Origin: Lightella neohaematopini
GTDB lineage: Bacteria > Pseudomonadota > Gammaproteobacteria > Enterobacterales > Enterobacteriaceae
Reading direction: 5' to 3'
Assembly (NCBI GenBank): GCA_025728385.1
Contig: JAOBJV010000010.1
Coordinates: 1 to 14,519 of the forward strand
Length of the DNA: 14,519 nt
The first letter of the stretch is position 1. Every line of letters starts with the position of its first letter. The notes under the pieces are model-generated. The model did not search any database. It was not told the origin of the DNA and saw only the letters and a program-made list of their open reading frames with translations. The translations under genes were made by a program, and so were the position numbers. Below, one piece after another: positions 1 through 6,181 of the stretch.

Positions 1-134
1 TGTATATCTTAAAACTGGTATATTATGATCTTTAGTTAAAATACTTATATTGTTACGAAAATTAATATCAAAAATTTTTGTTTTATATATAAGATATACA
101 TAAAGCTTTATATTAAACTAAATATTAATCTTAT

Positions 135-296
135 TTAAGACTTTATAAGTAAAATATGATGTAACAATAGTACAATTAATAAAAATACTTTTCTTAAATT
201 AATTAAATTTATTTGATTTATTTTACAACAATTTTTATTAGCTAATAAAGTAAAAATAATACTAACTATTCAACCACCTATAATTGTAATAGACAT
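135..296 (-). pseudogene. ubiH: Probable ubiH-type FAD monooxygenase remnant (N-terminus)
   Basis: Reading leftward from the ATG at 296-294 gives MSITIIGG, then an in-frame TGA, then IVSIIFTLLAN. This lines up without gaps with the start of UbiH as I recall it (MSVIIVGGGMAGATLALAIS). The TGA falls on the third Gly of the dinucleotide-binding GGG motif, one change from GGA. Further on, codons 29-32 read INLI, matching VHLI of the second beta strand. Similarity ends by about codon 34, and a TAA closes the frame at 135-137. In E. coli ubiH lies to this side of rpiA on the same strand (ubiI-ubiH-pepP-ygfB, then zapA, fau, serA, rpiA), so position and orientation fit if the genes between were deleted. 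UbiH hydroxylates a ubiquinone precursor; this copy cannot. The short alignment in A/T-rich sequence is the main weakness. I see nothing else in 1-431. Confidence 0.42.
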
Positions 297-431
297 AATT
301 CTATTAAAAATTAAATAAATTATTACATATTGTTTTCAATTATAATTAAATAAATAATTACTTAATATCTAAAATTTAAGTAATAGCTTAGAATTTTTAA
401 AATTGTTAAATATAAAACACTATATTAATTT

Positions 432-1094
432 TTAAGAAAATTCAGTAATACTACCATCATAATTTCCTACCAAAACAATATCAGCTATTCTTTGTGTAAA
501 TAATCCAACAGTAACAATTCCTGGAATATTATTTAATTTTTTTTCAATTAATTTAACATCATTTAAATCCAATTTATATATATCTATTATTAGATTATTA
601 TGATCAGTAATTGTATTACTACGTAAAATAGGAACACCTCCAACACATTTTCTTATTTTATTAATAATTAACGGATATGAAAATGGTATAATTTCTACTG
701 GAACTGGAAAACGACCTAATTTTTTTACTAGTTTACTATTACTAATAATACATATAAATCTTTTAGATAAAGAAGAAATAATTTTTTCATTTGTTAATGC
801 CGATCCACCACCTTTAATCATATACATATTATTATCAATTTCATCTGCGCTATCTATATAGATATCAATATTTTTTACTGAATTAATATCAACTACTGGT
901 ATATTTAATTGATTTAATTGATAAGATGATTTATAGGAACTAGATACCGTTTTAGTAATATAATGTTTAATTTTTACTAATTCTTTAATAAAATAAGATA
1001 CAGTGCTACCAGAACCAATACCAATAATACTATTAGGTTTTATATATTTAATTACTTCTATACCTAAACGTTTTTTTATTTCATTTTCTTGCAT
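432..1094 (-). CDS. rpiA: Ribose-5-phosphate isomerase A
   Basis: Interconverts ribose 5-phosphate and ribulose 5-phosphate in the cytosolic non-oxidative pentose phosphate pathway, supplying ribose for nucleotides. The 220-residue product is full length (E. coli 219). The phosphate-binding loop GIGSGST is at residues 25-31. The active-site segment YIDSADEID keeps Asp81 and Asp84, MIKGGGSALT keeps Lys94, and Glu103 follows in TNEKI; these are the acidic and lysine residues known for the family. The Gly of the usual DGADE is Ser here. The C-terminal IPGIVTVGLF is well conserved. The ATG start matches the family N-terminus; no Shine-Dalgarno is visible. It diverges from endA across a 236-bp spacer. 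In E. coli serA follows rpiA on the same strand, but no serA is seen here. Confidence 0.98.
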   Translation of the reverse strand: MQENEIKKRLGIEVIKYIKPNSIIGIGSGSTVSYFIKELVKIKHYITKTVSSSYKSSYQLNQLNIPVVDINSVKNIDIYIDSADEIDNNMYMIKGGGSALTNEKIISSLSKRFICIISNSKLVKKLGRFPVPVEIIPFSYPLIINKIRKCVGGVPILRSNTITDHNNLIIDIYKLDLNDVKLIEKKLNNIPGIVTVGLFTQRIADIVLVGNYDGSITEFS

Positions 1095-1241
1095 AATTGT
1101 TTAAAATTAATAATGGTAATATTAATAATAGATTATATAATCTAAAATTAAATAATTAAATTAAGTAATAAATTAAATAATATGAATTTTATATCTTAAT
1201 AATAAATATTTATTTAATAAGTTTTATAATTTTTTATATTA

Positions 1242-1272
1242 TATTATTTAACTTAATATTAAGTAAATAATA
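1242..1272. repeat. Long inverted repeat between rpiA and endA
   Basis: A 14-bp perfect palindrome, ACTTAATATTAAGT (1251-1264), is flanked by TATTATTT (1242-1249) and AAATAATA (1265-1272), which pair once a single A at 1250 is bulged. This gives 15 paired positions per arm. It lies about 60 bp upstream of endA in the 236-bp divergent spacer (1095-1330), otherwise featureless A/T sequence. It could be an operator-like site, a cruciform, or a chance product of base composition. Confidence 0.4.
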
Positions 1273-1330
1273 ATATTTATTTAATTTTAATTATATTACT
1301 TACATATAAATAACAAGTTATACAATTTAA

Positions 1331-2056
1331 ATGAATAATAAATTAATTACATTTATACTTATTATTAGCGTAATAATATTAACTATATTTCTATTTGTTA
1401 ATAACAAAAAAAGAAAAATTCATAATTTCAAAGAAATTAAAAAATTAGCTGTATTGGTTAATAAAAATATTTCTGGTACATTTTATTGTGGTTGTAAAAT
1501 TAATTGGCATGGTTATCGAGGAACACCGGAATTATTTTCTTGTGGATATAGAATTAGAAGTAATTACTTAAGAGCTAATAGAGTAGAATGGGAACATGTT
1601 GTACCAGCTTGGAAATTTGGTCATAATATGAAATGTTGGTTACATGGTGGTCGTAAAAATTGTGACAATGATTACAATTATCAAAAAATAGCAACTGACT
1701 TACATAATTTACAACCAGTTATAGGTGAAATAAACGCCGATAGAAAAAATTATGAATATAATCAATGGATTAGTAATTATGGTAGTTATTATGGTGATTG
1801 CAAAATAAAAATAAATTTTAAAACAAAACAAGTAGACCCACCTCTAACTACTAGAGGTATAATAGCTAGAACATATTTATATATGTATGATAGATATCAT
1901 ATAATATTATCAAATCAACAATTATCATTATTTCATAAATGGAATATTTTATATCCAGTAACTAAATGGGAATGTTATAGAAATAAACGTATAACTTTAA
2001 TACAAGGAAATAGTAATCCTTATATAGAGCAAGCTTGTAAAAATAAAAATTATTAA
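1331..2056 (+). CDS. endA: Endonuclease I (periplasmic DNase, EndA/Vvn family)
   Basis: A sequence-non-specific endonuclease that in free-living enterobacteria is exported to the periplasm and needs disulfides. The 241-residue product matches E. coli EndA (235) along its length. The core RVEWEHVVPAW places the catalytic His at residue 89. TDLHNLQPVIGEINADR (122-138) carries the metal-binding Asn126 and the following Glu of the beta-beta-alpha-Me fold. The cysteine pattern is retained: FYCGC (51-55), SCGY (70-73), CW and NC around 102-111, and later YGDC, WEC and QAC, suggesting selection for an oxidised folded enzyme. The N-terminus is one hydrophobic stretch (about residues 5-23) followed by a Lys/Arg-rich segment, with no clear signal-peptidase AxA site, so it may stay membrane-anchored. 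rsmE follows after 11 bp, likely co-transcribed. An intact periplasmic nuclease is notable in so reduced a genome. Confidence 0.96.
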   Translation: MNNKLITFILIISVIILTIFLFVNNKKRKIHNFKEIKKLAVLVNKNISGTFYCGCKINWHGYRGTPELFSCGYRIRSNYLRANRVEWEHVVPAWKFGHNMKCWLHGGRKNCDNDYNYQKIATDLHNLQPVIGEINADRKNYEYNQWISNYGSYYGDCKIKINFKTKQVDPPLTTRGIIARTYLYMYDRYHIILSNQQLSLFHKWNILYPVTKWECYRNKRITLIQGNSNPYIEQACKNKNY

Positions 2057-2067
2057 TTGATATTTAA

Positions 2068-2811
2068 ATGCGTATACCTAGAATATACTTTCCTAATAAT
2101 TGTATAATTGGAGAAATATTAGTCTTAAATAAAGATATTACACATTATATTATACATGTTTTAAGAATGAAAAAAGATAATATTATAGAATTATTTAATG
2201 GTAATAATGTTGTATACCAAACAAAAATTATTGATTTAAATAAATATAACAGAATTAGATTAATTGTATTATATAAAATATATAAAAGTAAAGAATCATA
2301 TATAAAATTACATTTAGGACAATTATTACTTAATACAAAAAAAATGGAATTTATTATTCAAAAATCAGTTGAATTAGGAGTAAATACTGTTACCCCAATA
2401 ATACCTAAAAATTATAATATTAATAAACTTAATTTATTAAATACTAAAATTAAACGTTGGCAAAATATTATTATCAATAGTTGTGCTCAATGTGGACGTA
2501 ACAAAATTATGAAAATAAAAAAACCACAGTCTTTACTAGATTGGTGTTCTTTACTAAAAGAAAAAAATATAAAAATATTTTTTAGTCCATACAGTAATAA
2601 TAATATAAATAAATTAAAAAAATTGTCATTAATTAATGAAATTTATTTTTTAATCGGATCAGAAAGTGGTATATCTAAGGAAGATAATTTAGTTATTAAT
2701 AACTATAAATTTTTTAACATAGCTTTAGGACCAAGAATTTTACGTGTGGAAACTGCCGTAATAAGTGCTATAACTATTTTACAAACTATATTCGGTGATA
2801 TGGGAAGTTAA
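2068..2811 (+). CDS. rsmE: 16S rRNA (uracil-1498-N3) methyltransferase
   Basis: A SPOUT-class enzyme that methylates N3 of U1498 of 16S rRNA in the 30S subunit, using SAM. At 247 residues it is full length (E. coli 243). The N-terminal MRIPRIYFPN with VLRM at 31-34 is the PUA-like RNA-binding region. The C-terminal knot is recognised by LGQLLLNTKKMEFIIQKSVELG (83-104), NSCAQCGRNK (137-146) and ALGPRILRVETA (219-230), followed by AITILQTIFGDMGS. Two signature motifs depart from the norm: the SAM loop GPEGG reads GSESG (197-201), and EQCGR reads AQCGR. The frame is open throughout and otherwise conserved, so activity is likely but not certain. It sits 11 bp after endA, as in E. coli; the following gshB has decayed. 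Confidence 0.96.
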   Translation: MRIPRIYFPNNCIIGEILVLNKDITHYIIHVLRMKKDNIIELFNGNNVVYQTKIIDLNKYNRIRLIVLYKIYKSKESYIKLHLGQLLLNTKKMEFIIQKSVELGVNTVTPIIPKNYNINKLNLLNTKIKRWQNIIINSCAQCGRNKIMKIKKPQSLLDWCSLLKEKNIKIFFSPYSNNNINKLKKLSLINEIYFLIGSESGISKEDNLVINNYKFFNIALGPRILRVETAVISAITILQTIFGDMGS

Positions 2812-2874
2812 TTTATAATTAAATTAAATTCAATTATAAATTTAGTAAAATTAATAACATATAGTATTTTACTA
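2810..2874. repeat. Two consecutive A/T-rich inverted repeats after rsmE
   Basis: Starting inside the rsmE stop codon, AATTTATAATT (2810-2820) pairs perfectly with AATTATAAATT (2832-2842) over an 11-nt loop. Directly after, TAGTAAAAT (2843-2851) pairs with ATTTTACTA (2866-2874). Both could fold in the endA-rsmE transcript, but the stems are nearly pure A/T and no U-tract typical of an intrinsic terminator follows. The remaining sequence to about 3248 shows nothing I can identify, apart from a hairpin at 3026-3048 whose right part recurs at 3578. Confidence 0.35.
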
Positions 2875-3248
2875 TATTATTAGATTTAGCATACAATTTT
2901 ATATTATTTATTGTACATAAGATAGTTTTCTATTCAATAGAAATAAACTATTAATAAATAATTATCTAATAAAAATATAAAAAGTTATAATAATTAATAT
3001 TAATTTTATATTAAAAATAATTAGTTTTATACTTAATTAAAGTATAAATATCTATAAGTTAATAACAATTATTTCTATATAACTTATATATCAAAATAAA
3101 AATAAACATAATAGTATTAATTTTTAATAAAATTTAGTTTATATAATTAAGAAAAAGTATCACTATCTTAATTCTTATCAAAAATATTTTAAATATCATT
3201 ACTACCTATAAATGATATAAAAATTACTAATAAATATGAAAGTATTAT

Positions 3249-3720
3249 TTTAAATTAAATTATATGGATAGTAATTTATTATTTATTATAAATAATAATA
3301 TTAATCTCTTTATTAATATACTATAATAATTAATGATATTAATAAGTTTTATATTACTTAGAAGTTTTTCTAGTTTAGAATACGTTAATAAACTGTTAAT
3401 AGTTAATAAAACTAGAATATTATATATTTTAATTTATTTTCTAAATTAAATAATTAATTATTAATCAATATTATTATAAATACAATGATAAAAGAAAATA
3501 TTATACAAACATATAATAATGATTATAAGAATTTTAATAGTTTATCTTCTATTTTAGTTAAAAATAGATTAATATTTTACTTAATTAAAGTATAATAAAT
3601 AAGAAATACAATAACTAAATTAATATTACTAATCTAGTATTTATAAAAAATATAAAATATTATTAATATATTCATTATAAATAAACTAATAAATTATATT
3701 AAAACATATTATAAAAAGAT
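3249..3720 (+). pseudogene. gshB: Decayed glutathione synthetase
   Basis: The 949-bp gap 2812-3760 lies between rsmE and yqgE, exactly where E. coli has gshB (about 950 bp). Several short islands on the + strand resemble GshB in order. FKLNYMDS (3249-3272) is like IKLGIVMDP at the N-terminus. In the same frame, after two stops, LEYVNKLLIVNK (3375-3410) is like LERAEEKGTLIVNK. At 3619-3657 INITNLVFIKNIK lines up without gaps with INVTSPTCIREIE; the codon before it is TAA where GshB has Glu. After 19 nt, in the +1 frame, INKLINYIK (3677-3703) is like ITGMLMDAIE. No frame is open beyond about 40 codons, so no enzyme can be made. The alignments are by eye in low-complexity sequence; synteny, order, and the near-correct spacing of the last two islands are the best support. 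Confidence 0.45.
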
Positions 3721-3760
3721 TAATAATTTATTATATAATTTTATACTATATTAAATAATA

Positions 3761-4327
3761 ATGAATTTGCAGAATCATTTTTTAGTAGCTATGCCGACAT
3801 TAACAGATCCCTTATTTAAGGGATCTGTCGTGTATATTTGTGAACATAATTATGAAGGTGCCATGGGGCTTATTATTAATAAGCCAGTAGTATATTTTAC
3901 TATAGAAAATATTCTAGATAAGTTAAAAATTAAACCCAAAATTTCAGATAATTATGATTCTAAATTGAAAAATCCAGTATTTGTTGGTGGTCCAATAGCA
4001 GATGATAGAGGTTTTATATTGCATACTCCATGTAATAAATTTAATTCCAGTATTAGCATATCATCTCAAACTATGATTACAACATCTAAAGATATATTAG
4101 AAACTTTAGGCACTGATAATCAACCAGATAATATATTGGTTGCATTAGGATATTCTAGTTGGGGGCAAGAACAATTAGAACATGAATTATTAGATAATAG
4201 TTGGTTAATTACTCCAGCTAATACAGAAATATTATTTCATACACCAATAACTCATCGTTGGCGTAATGCTGCAAAAATTATTGGTATAGATATTTATAAC
4301 ATTTCTAGTCAAATTGGACATGGTTAA
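3761..4327 (+). CDS. yqgE: UPF0301/AlgH-family protein YqgE
   Basis: A conserved bacterial protein of the YqgE/AlgH family whose biochemical role is not established. The 188-residue product matches E. coli YqgE (187) end to end. Recognisable blocks are MNLQNHFLVAMPTL at the N-terminus, VVYICEHNYEGAMGLIINKP near residues 23-42, VFVGGPIADDRGFILHTP in the middle, LETLGTDNQPDNILVALGYSSWG, and HRWRNAAKIIGIDI near the C-terminus. The ATG start reproduces the family N-terminus exactly; no Shine-Dalgarno precedes it. It overlaps yqgF by 8 bp (14 if the TTG start is used), the conserved yqgE-yqgF coupling. Persistence in a genome that discarded the adjacent gshB argues that it is needed. A strong 26-bp inverted repeat lies within its first codons. 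Confidence 0.96.
   Translation: MNLQNHFLVAMPTLTDPLFKGSVVYICEHNYEGAMGLIINKPVVYFTIENILDKLKIKPKISDNYDSKLKNPVFVGGPIADDRGFILHTPCNKFNSSISISSQTMITTSKDILETLGTDNQPDNILVALGYSSWGQEQLEHELLDNSWLITPANTEILFHTPITHRWRNAAKIIGIDIYNISSQIGHG
3803..3828. repeat. Perfect 12-bp inverted repeat inside the start of yqgE
   Basis: ACAGATCCCTTA (3803-3814) and TAAGGGATCTGT (3817-3828) are perfect reverse complements separated by TT. The arms contain five G/C pairs each, unusual in this A/T-dominated window. In mRNA it would form an 11-bp stem with a 4-nt loop over roughly codons 15-23 of yqgE (LTDPLFKGSV). It may hinder translation or transcription, act as a DNA site, or be accidental. Confidence 0.75.
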
Positions 4328-4760
4328 TAAAGTAATAATTGCAATGGCTTTTGATTTTGGAATCACTAATATTGGTATTGCAATTGGACAATCCATTACT
4401 TATACTGCCCAACCAGTTACCACATTAAAAACTAATTACGGTATTCCGGTATGGAATAAATTGATACCATTAGTAAATATTTGGTCACCTAACATATTAA
4501 TTGTTGGTTTACCCATTAACATGGATAACAATGAACAAAATATAACTATTAAAGCTCGTAATTTTGCTAATTTATTAAATAATAAGTTTAATATATCAGT
4601 AGAATTACATGATGAACGATTAACAACTAAAGAAGCACGTTTATTATTAAAAAATAAATATTATAAAACAAATAAAATAAAAATTGATATTGTTAATCAA
4701 TTATCAGCAGTTTTAATACTTGAAAGTTGGTTTAGAAAAAAATTTTTTAAATATTATTGA
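4320..4760 (+). CDS. yqgF: Putative Holliday junction resolvase / pre-16S rRNA nuclease YqgF (RuvX)
   Basis: An RNase H-fold protein implicated in pre-16S rRNA 5'-end processing and proposed as a Holliday junction resolvase. From the ATG at 4320 it has 146 residues (E. coli 138). An upstream in-frame TTG at 4314 would add two residues, and ATG 4344 would trim to MAFDFG; ATG 4320 fits the family length best. The first acidic motif AFDFGITNIGIAIGQ carries Asp12. LIVGLPINMDNNEQ and the second motif HDERLTTKEA (Glu) are intact. The third motif, normally VD followed by SxxA, reads VNQLSAVLILESW, so the family Asp is Asn at residue 126; an Asp lies three residues earlier. The gene overlaps the end of yqgE, implying coupled translation. 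A change at the third acidic site raises doubt about nuclease activity. Confidence 0.93.
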   Translation: MVNKVIIAMAFDFGITNIGIAIGQSITYTAQPVTTLKTNYGIPVWNKLIPLVNIWSPNILIVGLPINMDNNEQNITIKARNFANLLNNKFNISVELHDERLTTKEARLLLKNKYYKTNKIKIDIVNQLSAVLILESWFRKKFFKYY

Positions 4761-4810
4761 TAATAATTTAAAATATTAATATTAATCCATTTCTAAAATT
4801 ATATAATAAA

Positions 4811-4891
4811 TTAATAAAATATTTTATTAAAGTTTATAATTTAGTAAACTAAATATTGTAATATAATACTTATTTAATATTTATAAGTATT
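4811..4891. repeat. Cluster of A/T palindromes in the yqgF-proC gap
   Basis: The 327-bp gap 4761-5087 occupies the place of yggS in related genomes. It contains a perfect 20-bp palindrome (TTAATAAAAT/ATTTTATTAA, 4811-4830), a 6-bp inverted repeat TTTAGT-AA-ACTAAA (4840-4853), and AATACTTAT/ATAAGTATT (4865-4873 and 4883-4891). The group could mark the 3' end of the yqgE-yqgF transcript, but the stems are A/T only. I see no reliable yggS remnant and no gene in the rest of the gap. Confidence 0.4.
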
Positions 4892-5072
4892 TATTTAATT
4901 AAGTTAAAATTAAATATTTTTTTAAACAAAAATATATGTTATTACTTTGATTAGTGAAAACTAAATTTAAATTAATATTTATAAAATTATAATTTTCTTT
5001 GAATTATTTAATATAATAATTATAAATAATCACTATTATTTCTGTTTTAGCTTATAAATATAATTTTTTAGT

Positions 5073-5078
5073 AAAGGA
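5073..5078 (+). promoter_or_regulatory. Ribosome binding site deciding the proC GTG start
   Basis: AAAGGA lies 9 nt upstream of the GTG at 5088, one of the few clear Shine-Dalgarno sequences in the window. It supports initiation at this GTG, which places the Rossmann glycine motif near the expected distance from the N-terminus. Confidence 0.7.
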
Positions 5079-5087
5079 TAAATTAAA

Positions 5088-5927
5088 GTGGATAAATATA
5101 ATATAGAAGAAAAAAAAATAAATATTATTGGTGCAGGTAATATAAGTTATGCTTTAGTTAGTGGTCTAATTAACAGTAATTATAAAAAAGATTTAATAAC
5201 TGTATGCGCACCATCTATTAAAAATCGTAATAATTTAACAAAATTATTTAATATTAAAAATAGTGGTAGTAATATAAATTATTCTGATCAAGCAGATATA
5301 TTAATATTAGCAGTTAAACCACAATCAATTACTTCTGTTTGTCAGGATCTTAATAAGATTGATTTATCAAAAAAAATAATTATATCGTTATTAGCAGGAA
5401 TTAATACTAATATTTTAACTAGTTTATTAAAACAAAATAATATTAATATTATTAGAATTATGCCTAATATAGCAATTGCTGTAAATCATGGTATTATTGC
5501 AATGTATACATTATCTAAAAATAATAATAATGTAAATTTTACTAAAAACTTATTCAGTAAAATGGGTATTATTTACCAATTAAATAATGAAAATGATATT
5601 GATATTTTTACTATTATCGTTGGTAGTTCTCCTGCATACTTTCTATTTTTTATGGAGGAAATACAAAAAAAAATTGAGTCTATGGGAATAAATCAATGTG
5701 ATGCTTATAACATAATAATAAATACCATAAACGGGATTATTCATTTAAGTAAATTAAATAATCATAATACGTTTAACAAATTACGCAAATTAATATCTTC
5801 GAAAAAAGGTATTACAGAATCAGCAATATCAGTATTTAAAAAAGAAAATATATCATCTATAGTATCTAATGCAATTGATATATCTATAAATCGCATAAAA
5901 GATTTAAAGAATATTAAGATTTTTTGA
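5088..5927 (+). CDS. proC: Pyrroline-5-carboxylate reductase
   Basis: Reduces 1-pyrroline-5-carboxylate to proline with NAD(P)H, the last step of proline synthesis in the cytosol. The product has 279 residues (E. coli 269), with a slightly longer Lys/Glu-rich N-terminus. The Rossmann motif INIIGAGNISYALVSGL is at 11-27, followed by LILAVKPQS (72-80), IIRIMPNIAIAV (121-132) and VGSSPAYFLFFMEE (178-191). The proline-binding loop, normally SPGGTT, reads SKKGIT (238-243): the Ser and final Thr remain but Pro and one Gly are replaced by Lys. Translation starts at GTG with a good ribosome binding site. A nine-A tract covers codons 8-11. proC sits after yqgF, as in the yggS-proC-yggT arrangement of other Enterobacterales, not as in E. 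coli. The last codons are part of a 10-bp tandem duplication. Function is probable but weakened by the loop changes. Confidence 0.92.
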   Translation: MDKYNIEEKKINIIGAGNISYALVSGLINSNYKKDLITVCAPSIKNRNNLTKLFNIKNSGSNINYSDQADILILAVKPQSITSVCQDLNKIDLSKKIIISLLAGINTNILTSLLKQNNINIIRIMPNIAIAVNHGIIAMYTLSKNNNNVNFTKNLFSKMGIIYQLNNENDIDIFTIIVGSSPAYFLFFMEEIQKKIESMGINQCDAYNIIINTINGIIHLSKLNNHNTFNKLRKLISSKKGITESAISVFKKENISSIVSNAIDISINRIKDLKNIKIF

Positions 5928-5940
5928 ATATTTTTGAATA
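5921..5940 (+). repeat. Tandem 10-bp duplication across the proC stop codon
   Basis: TTTTTGAATA occurs twice head to tail (5921-5930 and 5931-5940). The first copy holds the proC stop TGA (5925-5927). This looks like a recent slippage duplication. The rest of the 254-bp proC-mltC spacer (5928-6181), where mutY and yggX lie in relatives, shows no gene. Confidence 0.8.
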
Positions 5941-6181
5941 ATGGTTAATAACAATAACAAAATTAATAAATTATACTAATTAAGTAATTATAGAGCATTA
6001 TTATTAATAGATAATGATATACGTAGATATTTATCTATAACTATATATAAATAAAATTTATAATTCATTTTTTCATATAAAAATTATTAATATTAGTTTT
6101 TGTATTATAGTTAAAAAATACCTATTTTAATTTTTAAATTAAATCATATACCATATAGTATTTTAAAAGTAGTTAATTAAT

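Noticed and set aside
270..272. UGA read as Trp (alternative genetic code), suggested by the TGA inside the ubiH-like frame
   Set aside because: The aligned residue is Gly, not Trp; intact genes use TGG for Trp and TGA as a stop (proC, yqgF); further stops follow in the same frame.
2812..3248. CRISPR array or mobile element in the large rsmE-yqgE gap
   Set aside because: No regularly spaced direct repeats, no transposase frame and no terminal inverted repeats with target duplication; only scattered A/T palindromes.
3484..3594. 36-codon frame MIKENIIQTY... inside the gshB gap as a small gene
   Set aside because: No ribosome binding site or family similarity; FNSLSSILVKN may be a gshB trace (LTPETLV region), but too weak to claim.
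4985..5025. yggS C-terminus trace upstream of proC (IYKIIIFFELFN against MVRIGTAIFGARDY)
   Set aside because: Needs a gap, few identities, and composed of residues expected from A/T-rich noise.
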